Positions 34,221-43,827 of a DNA stretch of 64,000 nucleotides are shown here, one piece after another. Origin of the DNA: Bifidobacterium leontopitheci (GTDB lineage: Bacteria > Actinomycetota > Actinomycetes > Actinomycetales > Bifidobacteriaceae); the NCBI RefSeq assembly GCF_009193355.1, contig NZ_WBVT01000003.1, positions 78,490-142,489 of the forward strand, read 5' to 3'. The position numbers were made by a program, and so were the translations under genes. Position 1 is the first letter of the stretch. Each line of letters opens with the position of its first letter. Under the pieces are notes generated by a model. The model made no database searches and was not told where the DNA came from. It saw only the letters and a program-made list of their open reading frames with translations.

Positions 34221-34961
34221 ATGCTCTACTGGTTCTTCGTCAAAGGATTCGGTTGGATCGCCCGCCGTCGCATGGGGCCCACCGTGCATGGGCTTGAGAA
34301 CATCCCCCGTGAAGGCGGCGCAATCATCGCGGCGAACCATCTCGCCGTCATCGACGACGCCCTCATCCCGATCACCTGCCCGCGCATGGTGCATTTCATG
34401 GGCAAGGCCGAATACTTCGAAGGCAAGGGCATCAAGGGCAAGTTCAAGAAATGGTGGTTCACGTCCGTGGGCGTGTTCCCCGTCGACCGTTCCGGCGGCA
34501 ACAAGTCGCTCGGCGCACTCGAGCACGCGCGCGAGATCATCGAGGATGGCCATTTGTTCGGCATCCACATCGAGGGCACGCGCAGTCCGGACGGTCGCCT
34601 GTACAAGGGTCACACCGGCGTGGCGCGCCTCGCACTGGAGACCGGCTGCCCGATCGTGCCGACCGCGCTCATCGGATCCGACAAGCTCCAGCCCATCGGC
34701 ACGACCATCCCGAAGAAGGGTCGCACCCAGGTGATCTACGGCAAGCCGATTCATGTGGAGAGGAAGGCGGCCGACGAGATCACGCACGATGACCTGCGCG
34801 GGCTCACCGACCGTCTGACCGCGGAGATCCAGAAGCTCAGCGGACAGGAGTACGTGCCCGAATACGCGCAGAAGGTGAAGGCGCAGCTCAAGGCGCAGAA
34901 GGAGGCCGTTCAGGCGGCTGCGGAAGGCCAGTCGGGCGCGGATGGGAAGACCGCAGACTGA
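34221..34961 (+). CDS. plsC: 1-acylglycerol-3-phosphate acyltransferase
   Basis: PlsC acylates lysophosphatidic acid to phosphatidic acid at the membrane. The acyltransferase motif HX4D is His40-Asp45 in NHLAVIDD; the second motif region is FPVDRSGGN, the third EGTRSPDG, and PIVPTALIG the fourth. The 246-residue protein ends with a basic, Ala/Lys/Gln-rich helix. The ATG at 34221 follows AGGAGG by 6 nt; a much longer in-frame start is unsupported. A 21-bp hairpin lies downstream, before the convergent kinase gene. Confidence 0.92.
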   Translation: MLYWFFVKGFGWIARRRMGPTVHGLENIPREGGAIIAANHLAVIDDALIPITCPRMVHFMGKAEYFEGKGIKGKFKKWWFTSVGVFPVDRSGGNKSLGALEHAREIIEDGHLFGIHIEGTRSPDGRLYKGHTGVARLALETGCPIVPTALIGSDKLQPIGTTIPKKGRTQVIYGKPIHVERKAADEITHDDLRGLTDRLTAEIQKLSGQEYVPEYAQKVKAQLKAQKEAVQAAAEGQSGADGKTAD

Positions 34962-35110
34962 GCGCTGACCTGACTGCCGACGCGGACGCGGTCGAACCGG
35001 GCGAGAAGCGGCCGCACGGTTGAATGATAGGGATCGATGGCGTCCGTCGGAACGTTCCCGTGCGTCCGGTTGCCTGGTCGTTTGACGCCGCGGCGCCGGG
35101 AAGCCCCGGA

Positions 35111-35158
35111 ACCGGTGAGGCCCGGCACGGATTCGTTTCCGTGCCGGGCCTCACCGGT
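35111..35158. terminator. Long hairpin between convergent plsC and PASTA kinase genes
   Basis: A perfect 21-bp stem (35111-35131 with 35138-35158) has a 6-nt TTCGTT loop. There is no T-tract on either side. Confidence 0.75.
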
Positions 35159-35194
35159 GATTGCCGCTGCCATCCGATGCCGGATCGGCCGCGC

Positions 35195-37474
35195 TCAGAC
35201 GACCGTCAGCGTGATCACGGTCTTCTTGCCGTCCTTGTCGCGTAGCCGTGTCTTGCCGCTGGCGCTTTGCTGTTGCACCAGGCCGAGGATGTTCAGCCCG
35301 TTCGTCTTCACCTCGAAGCCCAGCGATTCCAGCGTCTTGGTGGCCTCATCCTTGCTCTTGCCGACCAGGTTGGGCACGTCGGCCGTCTCCGGTCCCTTGG
35401 AGACGACCAGTTCGGCGGAGTCGCCCCAATGCAGCTGCGTACCCGAATCAGGGGAGGCCGAGATCACGCTGCCGGCGGCCACGCTGTCGCTGTTCTGCTC
35501 GGTGATCGTGGTCTTGAGCCGTGCGTTGTCCAATGCGGTCATCGCCTCGTCCTTGGTCTTGCCGACGATATCGGGCATGGTGACCGGCATCGGCCCCTTG
35601 GACAGCACGACGGTGATGGCCGTGTTGTGGTCGAGCGTCTCGCCGGGCTTCACGGATATGCTCTGCACCACACCTTCGGCAAGGTCCATGGAGTACTCCT
35701 CCTTCGACTTGTCCTCGGTGATGTTCGTGAAGCCCGCCGCCTTGAGCGCGGTGATCGGGTCGCGGCCGTTAGCGGTCGTCGGATCGTCGACGCCGGCGGG
35801 AACGGTCGCCTGCTTCACTCCCATGGAGACCGTGATGGTGACCCGGCCGTCATGCCGCTTGCTGATATGCGTGCCGACCTGCTTGGGGCTGGCGGAGATG
35901 ATCTTGCCCTTCTCCACGGTGTCGCTGTAGTCTTCGGACACGGTGAACGGGATGTTCGCCACGTTGAGCGTGCTGCGGTATTCGTTCCAGGAGGCCCCGA
36001 CGATCGAGCAGTTCGCCTGCGCGGTGCAGGTGACGTCGCTCGGTTGCGGCAGCGTCCAGTAGCTGCCCGGCCCCAGGTAATACCACCATGCGCCGGTGCC
36101 GCCGGAAGCCGCCGCAAGCACCAGAACGACCACGAGCGTGATGATCAGCGGCTTGCGGCTGCGTTTGCGCGGCTTGTCGTTCGCGTGCTGCGCGGTGCCG
36201 CCATCAAGCGGCTTGACGTCCATCAGACCGATGATCTGCGTGGGTTCGCGCGTATCGAGATCGCCGATGACCTGGGTGGCCACGTCGTTCGGAGAGGACA
36301 GTCCGTCACGCCCCTTCGGCATGACGGCCGTGGGCTTCGGCTTCGCGCTGACGACTCGCGGCGACGAGCCGGCGCCCGGCAGCGTGTCGTCGATGGCCGC
36401 GTCGTCCTGCGAGGACGGCCCGCCTGCGGATGGGGGCAGCACCGTGGTCGCGGCGTTGCCTTCAAGAGGCCCGTGCGTCCCGAACAACGGGGGGACGGGC
36501 GGATCCGGCAGCGCGCCCACCAACGCCGGCTCGGTGGCGTCGCGCAAATCGCCGGCAGGCTGTCCGTCCGCGCCCGCATCCGCGGCCTTCCGGACCGGCT
36601 TGCGGTAGCGCCATGCGTCCATCGGCAGCTCGGCGGTCATCTGACGAAGCTCCTGCAAGGCGTCCGCCGCATCCGCGGGACGCTTCTCGACCGCGCGGGC
36701 GGTCAGATGAGAGACGAACGCGGCGACATGCGAATCGATGCCGGGGCAGACCGTCGTCAGCGACGGCACGTCCTCATGCACATGCTTGAACACCATGGTG
36801 ACCGGATTGTCCGAGACGAACGGCACATCGCCGGTCAGCATCTCCCATGCCATGATGCCCACGGAGTACAGGTCGCCCTGCATGGTGGCCTGATTGTCCT
36901 CGATCATCTCGGGCGCGAGATATGCCGCGGTGCCCAGCAGCATGCCGGTGGAGGAGAGCGTCGCCTGCGAGGCCGCCTTGGCCAGGCCGAAATCGGTGAT
37001 CTGCACATGGCCGCGGTCATTGATGAGGATGTTCTCCGGCTTGATGTCGCGATGCACCACGCCGACGCGATGAGCGGCGGCGAGGCCGTCGAGCGTCTCG
37101 GAGACGATGCGCAGCGTCTCGCGCACACTGAACGTGCCCTGCAGGTTCATGTCGTGCCGCAGATTCACGCCGTGGACATACTCCATGACCAGATAGTCGA
37201 GCCCGTTGAACTCGCCGGTGTCGTACACCTGCACGATGTGCGGGTTGGCGATGGACGCCGCCGACTTCGCCTCGCGGTGGAACCGTTCCACGAACTGGGC
37301 CCTGTGGGCGCCCTGGGCGAGCTGTGTGTGCATGATCTTGATGGCGACGCGCCGTTCCAGCCGCGTATCGACCGCCTCGTACACCGTCGCCATGCCGCCT
37401 TCGGCGATCTTGCGCACAATGCGATAGCGGCCCTCTATCGTCTGCCCTTCAGGCGTGGATGCGACTTCACTCAT
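35195..37474 (-). CDS. PASTA-domain Ser/Thr protein kinase (PknB type)
   Basis: This membrane-spanning eukaryotic-type kinase responds to cell-wall precursors and controls growth and division in Gram-positive bacteria. In 759 residues it has: the kinase domain (about 15-285) with the Gly-rich loop IAEGGMATVYEA, Lys in VAIKIM, Asp143 in HRDIKPEN, ITDFGLA and LAPEMIE; a long Pro/Asp-rich juxtamembrane region; one membrane helix near residue 440 (LIITLVVVLVLAAASGG); and four extracellular PASTA repeats (KGPMPVTMPDIVGKTKDEAM and KGPETADVPNLVGKSKDEAT start the last two). TACTAT lies 6 nt before the ATG. The prenyl synthase gene is upstream on the same strand. Confidence 0.94.
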   Translation of the reverse strand: MSEVASTPEGQTIEGRYRIVRKIAEGGMATVYEAVDTRLERRVAIKIMHTQLAQGAHRAQFVERFHREAKSAASIANPHIVQVYDTGEFNGLDYLVMEYVHGVNLRHDMNLQGTFSVRETLRIVSETLDGLAAAHRVGVVHRDIKPENILINDRGHVQITDFGLAKAASQATLSSTGMLLGTAAYLAPEMIEDNQATMQGDLYSVGIMAWEMLTGDVPFVSDNPVTMVFKHVHEDVPSLTTVCPGIDSHVAAFVSHLTARAVEKRPADAADALQELRQMTAELPMDAWRYRKPVRKAADAGADGQPAGDLRDATEPALVGALPDPPVPPLFGTHGPLEGNAATTVLPPSAGGPSSQDDAAIDDTLPGAGSSPRVVSAKPKPTAVMPKGRDGLSSPNDVATQVIGDLDTREPTQIIGLMDVKPLDGGTAQHANDKPRKRSRKPLIITLVVVLVLAAASGGTGAWWYYLGPGSYWTLPQPSDVTCTAQANCSIVGASWNEYRSTLNVANIPFTVSEDYSDTVEKGKIISASPKQVGTHISKRHDGRVTITVSMGVKQATVPAGVDDPTTANGRDPITALKAAGFTNITEDKSKEEYSMDLAEGVVQSISVKPGETLDHNTAITVVLSKGPMPVTMPDIVGKTKDEAMTALDNARLKTTITEQNSDSVAAGSVISASPDSGTQLHWGDSAELVVSKGPETADVPNLVGKSKDEATKTLESLGFEVKTNGLNILGLVQQQSASGKTRLRDKDGKKTVITLTVV

Positions 37475-37480
37475 GATTGT

Positions 37481-37486
37481 ATAGTA
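37481..37486 (-). promoter_or_regulatory. Putative -10 box for leaderless kinase mRNA
   Basis: TACTAT on the minus strand ends 6 nt before the ATG at 37474, with no Shine-Dalgarno. Confidence 0.4.
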
Positions 37487-37546
37487 CGGTTCCTTCGTCC
37501 TTGATTGCTGTCTTCCAGTGTATACGTTGGCGAAAACTCTACGCTT

Positions 37547-38632
37547 CTACGCTTCCACGGTCGGCACGAACCTGCGGCACGCCTCCACGAGCGTTCCCTC
37601 GACGTCGGCTGGCAGCCGCAGCTCGCCGATCGCCGCGTGCGCCCGGTCCCAGAGCGTGCGGATCCGCCGGCGTGAGCGGTCGATGGCGCCGGTCGCCTCG
37701 AACAGCGCGATGGCCTGCCGCACGTCGGCGTCGTCGCGCGCGGTCGCCTCGAACAGGTCGATCAGCGTCGTTCGCTGGCTTTCGTCGGCCGCGGCGATCG
37801 CGTCGGCGAGCAGCACGGTGCGCTTGCCTTCGCGGATGTCGCTGCCGATGGGTTTGCCGGTGTTGCGGCTCGAGCCGATGACGTCCAGAAGATCGTCCGC
37901 CAGCTGGAACGCCTGGCCGAGCGGCAGACCGATCGCCATGGCGTGACGGTCCGCGACGCCGGGGTCGGCGCCGGCGGCGAGCAGAGCGAACCGCAGCGGG
38001 GCGATCGTCGTATAGCTTGCGGTCTTCCAGCGGAACACGTTCAGCGACGCCTGGACCAGCCGCTGGGGGTCGTCCAGCGGATTGAGCTCCACGGCCAGAT
38101 CCAGCACCTGGCCGATCTCCACCTCGCGGTGCATGGCGAGGAACGACGTCACGATCGCGTCGGAGGAGACGAGTCCGCGGGCCGCCTGGTTCGCCAGGTC
38201 GACGCTCGCCGTGGCGAGCAGGTCGCCGAGCATGATGCCCAGCCCCTTGCCGATCGTGGCGTTGTGCGCCGCAGACGCCAGCGCCTTGTGCGCGGACGGC
38301 TTGCCGCGGCGCAGGTCGGACTCGTCGATGATGTCGTCGTGGACGAGCGCTGCCGTCTGGAACAGCTCTATCGCGCACGCCAGATCGAGGACGGATTCGC
38401 GGTATCCGGGCGTGTCGTGATGCCGCCGGTCCACGGCGTCGAACGCGTCCAATACCAGCCGGGCGCGCAGACGCTTACCGCCTTCGCTGGAGGCCACGGC
38501 CTGCCTGGAGACGGCGTCGGCGAGCATCCGGCATGAAGGCGCGATCTCCTGGCCGGCCTCCATCGACATGAAACGGCGTACGGCGTCGACGATCCGCGAC
38601 TCGATCAGGGACAAATCAGAGGAAACAGTCAT
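37547..38632 (-). CDS. Trans-polyprenyl diphosphate synthase
   Basis: This all-helical prenyl transferase elongates DMAPP or FPP with IPP. The first Asp-rich motif is HDDIID (Asp99, Asp100, Asp103) and the second is DDLLD at 246-250. GGKRLRARLVL near the N-terminus and FRWKTASYTT are also typical. The 361 residues are normal length. Product chain length cannot be told by eye, although the bulky residues before the first motif suggest a short- or medium-chain product. Likely roles are in undecaprenyl or quinone-type lipid supply. TAACCT lies 6 nt before the ATG and overlaps a perfect DnaA box. Confidence 0.92.
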   Translation of the reverse strand: MTVSSDLSLIESRIVDAVRRFMSMEAGQEIAPSCRMLADAVSRQAVASSEGGKRLRARLVLDAFDAVDRRHHDTPGYRESVLDLACAIELFQTAALVHDDIIDESDLRRGKPSAHKALASAAHNATIGKGLGIMLGDLLATASVDLANQAARGLVSSDAIVTSFLAMHREVEIGQVLDLAVELNPLDDPQRLVQASLNVFRWKTASYTTIAPLRFALLAAGADPGVADRHAMAIGLPLGQAFQLADDLLDVIGSSRNTGKPIGSDIREGKRTVLLADAIAAADESQRTTLIDLFEATARDDADVRQAIALFEATGAIDRSRRRIRTLWDRAHAAIGELRLPADVEGTLVEACRRFVPTVEA

Positions 38633-38638
38633 ACCTAG

Positions 38639-38650
38639 AGGTTATCCACA
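38639..38650. promoter_or_regulatory. Putative -10 box of the prenyl synthase, overlapping a DnaA box
   Basis: TAACCT on the minus strand (38644-38639) ends 6 nt before the ATG at 38632. The perfect DnaA box TTATCCACA (38642-38650, plus strand) overlaps it and is followed by GGG, exactly as in the recA upstream region. Confidence 0.45.
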
Positions 38651-38822
38651 GGGTTTTACGAATACAAGAACCCAGTCATTGCAAGGCTCGCGAACCTCCG
38701 ACCACAAGGGCCGTGCAAAGTGGCGCCGCGGCCCGCGATGCGGCATAGTGGAAACCACGGCCGTAAGGGGCGGCCGTACGCCGGCGGGCCATCCGCCGGC
38801 CCACGACCCAAGGGGGACGGCC

Positions 38823-39500
38823 ATGCAGGAACATGAACAGCATCACAACGGCCAGGCGCTGGGCGTCGAAGTCCAGGACGCTCCGGCTTCACATGCGAAC
38901 GCCGATGCCATACGGGAGGACCATATGGAGCATCTGTGCGACGAGTACCGGCGGCACAGGCGCGAGGAGGGCGCCACCAAGGCGGCGCGGCAATGGATCG
39001 ACCGTCCGTTCGAGGCGTGGCTTGCCGGGTTCGGCGGTGACGGCACGGCTCTTGACGACGAGTCGATCGCGGCGCTGTCCGCGGCGATGGTGGTCTCGCT
39101 GCCGGTGCGCGACGCCATGATCCTTTCACTCATCGCTCCGGAGAGCTGCGGCGACAAGGCGATGATGATCCGGTTCGCCTCCAGTCCGCACGAGCCGCAG
39201 GTGCAGGTGCGCATGTGCCGCGAACTGCAACGCGCGTTCCACGACGACTCCCACCGGCCGGATCTGCAGCGCTGCCAGCGTGGCGCGGACATGCTCGCCG
39301 ACATGATCGTGCGCCTGCCGGACCGGTTCGCCGTGCAGCCCATGGTGATCCTCGCCTACGTGATGTGGTGGATCGGCGATTCGCGGGCGGCGGCGTTCGC
39401 CCTGCACTGCCTGTCGGTCGACGATGACTGCACGCTGGCGGCGATCATCTGCTCGGCCGTGCACCGGGGCATCATGCCGGCATGGATCGGGCGGCAGTGA
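38823..39500 (+). CDS. DUF4192-like protein
   Basis: This 225-residue soluble protein has an unknown function. The core (about residues 35-220) resembles the actinobacterial DUF4192 family: a helical DAMILSLI segment, then LADMIVRLPDRFAVQPMVILAYVMWWIGDSRAAAFALHCL, where the family has a repeated alanine-rich helical pair. The protein is shorter than most DUF4192 members (about 330-400 residues). The ATG at 38823 follows AAGGGGGA. It sits alone between the prenyl synthase and the primary sigma factor gene. Confidence 0.7.
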   Translation: MQEHEQHHNGQALGVEVQDAPASHANADAIREDHMEHLCDEYRRHRREEGATKAARQWIDRPFEAWLAGFGGDGTALDDESIAALSAAMVVSLPVRDAMILSLIAPESCGDKAMMIRFASSPHEPQVQVRMCRELQRAFHDDSHRPDLQRCQRGADMLADMIVRLPDRFAVQPMVILAYVMWWIGDSRAAAFALHCLSVDDDCTLAAIICSAVHRGIMPAWIGRQ

Positions 39501-39602
39501 TGGGGACGCGCCGGCGCCGGCCGACAAGCCCGACGGGATGACTCGCCTTGCGGGAATAATCGTCCTTGGAAGATGGTTAACTCACTAGTTGACGATTTGC
39601 TC

Positions 39603-39632
39603 TTGCCAGAAGTGCGCCCATTATGGTATAAG
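39603..39632 (+). promoter_or_regulatory. Putative promoter of the primary sigma gene
   Basis: TTGCCA (39603-39608) and TATAAG (39627-39632) are separated by 18 bp, about 30 nt before the sigma factor start. Confidence 0.5.
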
Positions 39633-39664
39633 CACATCCGGCAGGACGGTTCAGGAGGATGAGT

Positions 39665-41332
39665 TTGGCCACGAAGGACACGATGACCGCCCAGGCATCG
39701 GGCGAGACGAATGCCTCGGTGCTATCCGGCACGCCGTCATCTGATATGACGGCATCCGATAAGGCGTCATCCGGTAAGAGGAAGCCATCCGCAAAGACGA
39801 CATCCAGCCGAGCCGCAAAGGGCTCAGGCGCGCGCACGAGCGCCGCACGAAAGAAGGAGACCGTTACGGCAACGAACAAGACGACAGCGACGAAGACCGC
39901 ATCCGACCAGGCCGCTCAGGACGGCGACGCGAAGCCGGCTTCCGACGCCTCCGAGAAGAAGACCACGAGCCGTCGCAAGACCACGACGCGCCGCGGATCG
40001 GCCTCCAAGTCCGCCAAGGCGACCGGTTCGACGGGCAAGAAGTCCACGTCCGGGACCCGCTCGCGTGGCTCGCGCAAGGCCGTCAAGGACGAGGAAGCGA
40101 AGCCGAAGTCCGTGGACGTCCTCGACGACGACGCCACGGACGATCTGGACGACGTGCAGGTCGACGAGGAGAACCTGGACGACGATTTGGACGGCGACCT
40201 CGACGAAGACGGTGACCTGGACGACGACCTCGATGGCGCGGATGACTCCGACGATGGCGAGGACGATGATTCCGACGACTCCGACGACGGCGAGGAGACG
40301 GCCCACAAGGAGCCGGAACAGCCCAAGGAGAAGGGCGCCTTCGTCGTGCGCGACGATGACGACGACGAGAACCTGACGCCGTCCGGCAACCCCAAGCGCC
40401 GTGTGATCGCCGCCGGCGCCACCGCCGATCCGGTCAAGGACTACCTCAAGCAGATCGGCCGCGTGAGCCTGTTGAACGCCGAGCAGGAGGTGGACCTCTC
40501 CGAGCGCATCGAGGCCGGCCTGTACGCCCAGCACCTGCTGGACACCGAGTCCGACAAGATGGACTTCAAGCGCAGGCGCGAGCTCAAGTGGGCCGCGTCC
40601 GACGGCAAGAAGGCCAAGGACCATCTGCTGGAGGCCAACCTGCGACTCGTCGTCTCGCTGGCCAAGCGCTACACCGGCCGCGGCATGCTGTTCCTCGACC
40701 TCATTCAGGAAGGCAATCTGGGCCTGATCCGCGCCGTCGAGAAGTTCGATTGGAAGAAGGGCTTCAAGTTCTCCACGTACGCCACCTGGTGGATTCGTCA
40801 GGCCATCACGCGAGCCATGGCCGACCAGGCGCGCACCATCCGCGTGCCCGTGCACATGGTGGAGGTCATCAACAAGCTGAGCCGCGTCCAGCGTCAGATG
40901 CTGCAGGACCTTGGCCGCGAGCCCACGCCGGACGAGCTGGCGCGCGAGCTCGACATGCCGGTCGAGAAGGTGCAGGAGGTGCAGAAGTACGGCCGCGAGC
41001 CGATCTCGCTGCACACCCCGCTCGGCGAGGACGGCGACTCCGAGTTCGGCGACCTCATCGAGGACACCGACGCCATCGCCCCGTCCGACGCCGTGGCGTT
41101 CTCGTTGCTGCAGGAGCAGTTCAATCAGGTGCTCGAGACCCTCTCGCCGCGTGAGGCCGGCGTCATCAAGATGCGCTACGGCCTCGAGGACGGCCAGCCC
41201 AAGACGCTGGACGACATCGGCCGCGTGTACGGCGTGACCCGTGAGCGCATCCGCCAGATTGAGTCGAAGACCATGTCGAAGCTGCGTCACCCGTCGCGCT
41301 CGCAGACCCTGCGCGACTTCCTCGATCAATGA
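39665..41332 (+). CDS. rpoD: RNA polymerase primary sigma factor
   Basis: This is the housekeeping sigma-70. The conserved regions lie in about the last 310 of 555 residues: region 1.2 ([17 protein letters not shown]), region 2 ([44 protein letters not shown]), region 3 ([20 protein letters not shown]) and region 4 ([32 protein letters not shown]). The first 240 or so residues are a Lys/Ala-rich stretch followed by an Asp/Glu-rich stretch, as in other actinobacterial SigA proteins. An ATG at 39659 directly abuts AGGAGG, so the TTG at 39665, with 6 nt spacing, is the better start; the difference is two residues. A terminator hairpin follows. Confidence 0.96.
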   Translation: MATKDTMTAQASGETNASVLSGTPSSDMTASDKASSGKRKPSAKTTSSRAAKGSGARTSAARKKETVTATNKTTATKTASDQAAQDGDAKPASDASEKKTTSRRKTTTRRGSASKSAKATGSTGKKSTSGTRSRGSRKAVKDEEAKPKSVDVLDDDATDDLDDVQVDEENLDDDLDGDLDEDGDLDDDLDGADDSDDGEDDDSDDSDDGEETAHKEPEQPKEKGAFVVRDDDDDENLTPSGNPKRRVIAAGATADPVKDYLKQIGRVSLLNAEQEVDLSERIEAGLYAQHLLDTESDKMDFKRRRELKWAASDGKKAKDHLLEANLRLVVSLAKRYTGRGMLFLDLIQEGNLGLIRAVEKFDWKKGFKFSTYATWWIRQAITRAMADQARTIRVPVHMVEVINKLSRVQRQMLQDLGREPTPDELARELDMPVEKVQEVQKYGREPISLHTPLGEDGDSEFGDLIEDTDAIAPSDAVAFSLLQEQFNQVLETLSPREAGVIKMRYGLEDGQPKTLDDIGRVYGVTRERIRQIESKTMSKLRHPSRSQTLRDFLDQ

Positions 41333-41342
41333 TCCGTTGACC

Positions 41343-41372
41343 ACGAGGCTCCCCTGAAGAGGGGAGCCTCGT
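41343..41372. terminator. Intrinsic terminator after the sigma factor gene
   Basis: A perfect 13-bp stem (41343-41355 with 41360-41372) has a GAAG loop, followed by CGTTT. Confidence 0.8.
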
Positions 41373-41397
41373 CGTTTGCATTGCTGTAAGGAGAACC

Positions 41398-43743
41398 ATG
41401 CCCGAATCCTACAGTGCCGACAGTCTCACCGTGCTCGAAGGCCTCGACGCGGTGCGCAAGCGTCCCGGCATGTACATCGGCACCACCGACAGCCAGGGCC
41501 TCATGCACTGCCTGTGGGAGATCATCGACAACTCCGTCGACGAGGCGCTGGCCGGGGCCTGCGACCATATCACCATCACCCTGCACGACGACGGGTCCGT
41601 CGAGGTCGCCGACAACGGCCGCGGCATCCCGGTCGACGTCGAACCGAAGACCAAACTCACCGGCGTCGAGGTGGTGCTCACCAAGCTGCACGCCGGCGCG
41701 AAGTTCGGCAACGCCTCCTACAACGCCGCGGGCGGCCTGCACGGCGTCGGCTCGTCCGTCGTCAACGCGCTGAGCTCCCGACTGGACGTCGAGGTCGACC
41801 GCGACGGCAAGACCCATCACATGGCGTTCCATCAGGGCCACCCCGGCGTCTACACGGACGCCGACCCCGCCCACCCGTCACCCGACTCGCCGTTCAAGCG
41901 CACCCGAAAGAACCGTCCCACCGAGCTCGAGATCATCGGCAAGGTGAGCCCCAAGACCACCGGTACGCGCATCCGCTACTGGGCGGACCCCGAGATCTTC
42001 AACGACACCGCGCGGTTCAGCTACGACCAGCTCATCGACCGCGTCCGTCAGACCAGCTTCCTGGTGCCGGGCCTGCGCATCACCGTCATCGACGAGAACA
42101 TCCCCGAAACCGGTGACGAGACGGTCGACGAGATGCTGGAGGTCGACGCTGCTCATGACGATGTCTCACTTGACGACGTCTCACGTGACGACGTTGCGGC
42201 CGCCGTCGGCACCGTCGACGGCGTAACCGAAGCGGAAGGCGACGGGCAGACCGCCTTGGCAGACGCGCCATCCGGCGCAGACGTTCACCAGGACGCCGCA
42301 GAGGCAGGCAACGCCGCGGTCGCCATCGCCAAAGCCGACGCCGCACGGCATACGCACGCCCGCGTCGAGGAGTTCCGCCACACCGGCGGCGTCAAGGATT
42401 TCGTCGACTTCCTCTCGGCGGGCGAGCCGGTGTCCGACATCTGGCGCATCCAGGGCGAGGACACGTACGAGGAGGAGACCCAGGCGGTCGGCGAGAACGG
42501 CGAGCTGCACGCGCGCAAGGTCACCCGCACCTGCGGCGTCGACATCGCGCTCAGGTGGGTGAACGGATACGACACCGTGATGCGCAGCTTCGTCAACGTG
42601 GTGGAGACGCCCGGCGGCGGCATGCACGTCGACGGCTTCCTCGCCGGCATCACCAAGCAGATCCGCAAGACCGTCGAGGACAACGCACGCAAGCTCAAGG
42701 TCAATCTCAAGGACAACGCGCAGAAGATCGAACGCGACGACATCATGGCGGGCCTCGTGGCCGTCGTCACCGTGCGCATCGCCGAACCGCAGTTCCAGGG
42801 GCAGACCAAGGACGTGCTCGGCACCGCGCAGGTGCGTCCGATTGTCACCCGCATGACCGACAAGCAGTTCGGCGAACTGATCACCGGCTCCAAGCGCGGC
42901 TACAAGGAGCAGTCCGGCCGCGTGCTCGAGAAGATCGTCGGCGAGATGCACGCGCGCATCCAGGCGCGCAAGACCAAAGAGGTCACGCGCCGCAAGAACG
43001 CGCTCGAATCCGCGTCCATGCCGCCGAAGCTCTCCGACTGCCAGCCGGGCAACGACGACGTGGCCGAACTGTTCATCGTCGAGGGCGACTCCGCGCTCGG
43101 CACCGCCAAGGCCGCCCGCAATTCGGGCTTCCAGGCGCTGCTGCCGATTCGAGGCAAGATCCTCAACGTGCAGAAGGCGTCCCTGAGCCAGATGCTGTCC
43201 AACAAGGAGTGCGCGGCCATCATCCAGGTGGTCGGCGCGGGGTCCGGTGCAAGCTTCGACATCAGCCAGGCGCGCTACAACAAGGTCATCATGATGACCG
43301 ATGCCGATGTGGACGGCGCGCACATCCGCATCCTGCTGCTCACCCTGTTCTACCGGTACATGCGGCCGCTCATCGAGCATGGCCACGTGTACGCAGCCGT
43401 GCCGCCCCTGCACCGCATCGCGCTGGCTGGGTCGCATAAGGGCGAATACATCTACACGTACTCGGACGACGAGCTGGCGGGCAAGCTCGCCGACCTCGAG
43501 AAGCGCGGCATCTCCTACAATCCCGACATCCAGCGGTACAAGGGCCTGGGCGAGATGGACGCCGACCAGCTGGCGGACACCACCATGGATCCGCGCACGC
43601 GCATGCTGCGGCGCATCCGCATGGAGGACGCCGCGCAGGCCGCGGGCGTCTTCAGCCTGCTCATGGGCGATGACGTGCCGCCGCGCAAGCAGTTCATCGT
43701 CGACAACGCCGACGACTTCGACCGCTCCAAGATCGACACCTGA
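41398..43743 (+). CDS. parE: DNA topoisomerase IV/gyrase-type subunit B
   Basis: This is the ATPase subunit of a type IIA topoisomerase. It shows MYIGTTDSQGLMHCLWEIIDNSVDEAL (GHKL), the ATP-lid GGLHGVGSSVVNAL, the TOPRIM motifs FIVEGDSALGTAKAARN and MTDADVDGAHIR, and RYKGLGEMDADQL at the end. Topo IV identity is inferred from the separate location from any dnaA region and from the matching A subunit at 53.2-55.9 kb. A 60-70 residue acidic Asp/Ala-rich insert (about 248-315) splits the GHKL and transducer parts and is absent from typical GyrB/ParE. AAGGAG precedes the ATG. Confidence 0.92.
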   Translation: MPESYSADSLTVLEGLDAVRKRPGMYIGTTDSQGLMHCLWEIIDNSVDEALAGACDHITITLHDDGSVEVADNGRGIPVDVEPKTKLTGVEVVLTKLHAGAKFGNASYNAAGGLHGVGSSVVNALSSRLDVEVDRDGKTHHMAFHQGHPGVYTDADPAHPSPDSPFKRTRKNRPTELEIIGKVSPKTTGTRIRYWADPEIFNDTARFSYDQLIDRVRQTSFLVPGLRITVIDENIPETGDETVDEMLEVDAAHDDVSLDDVSRDDVAAAVGTVDGVTEAEGDGQTALADAPSGADVHQDAAEAGNAAVAIAKADAARHTHARVEEFRHTGGVKDFVDFLSAGEPVSDIWRIQGEDTYEEETQAVGENGELHARKVTRTCGVDIALRWVNGYDTVMRSFVNVVETPGGGMHVDGFLAGITKQIRKTVEDNARKLKVNLKDNAQKIERDDIMAGLVAVVTVRIAEPQFQGQTKDVLGTAQVRPIVTRMTDKQFGELITGSKRGYKEQSGRVLEKIVGEMHARIQARKTKEVTRRKNALESASMPPKLSDCQPGNDDVAELFIVEGDSALGTAKAARNSGFQALLPIRGKILNVQKASLSQMLSNKECAAIIQVVGAGSGASFDISQARYNKVIMMTDADVDGAHIRILLLTLFYRYMRPLIEHGHVYAAVPPLHRIALAGSHKGEYIYTYSDDELAGKLADLEKRGISYNPDIQRYKGLGEMDADQLADTTMDPRTRMLRRIRMEDAAQAAGVFSLLMGDDVPPRKQFIVDNADDFDRSKIDT

Positions 43744-43760
43744 TTGTGGAGGCGGGCATG

Positions 43761-43827
43761 GCGTTTATCTGCAATATTATCTGCAATTGTTGCGGACAAT
43801 ATTGCATATGATGTTGCAGATAAACGC
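43761..43827. repeat. Inverted repeat in an A+T-rich convergent gap
   Basis: GCGTTTATCTGCAA (43761-43774) pairs perfectly with 43814-43827. Inside, GCAATATT (43771-43778) also matches AATATTGC (43798-43805). It separates the topoisomerase B gene from the broken AlbA_2 gene and may be a bidirectional terminator or an insertion scar. Confidence 0.6.

Noticed and set aside
33480..34961. Long start of the plsC frame (493 residues)
   Set aside because: The upstream 247 codons lie opposite the membrane-protein gene; AGGAGG before 34221 fixes the start.
41398..43743. Calling the B subunit gyrB
   Set aside because: No dnaA/dnaN/recF neighbours, and the A subunit lacks a canonical gyrase box; topo IV is the better guess, though not proven.
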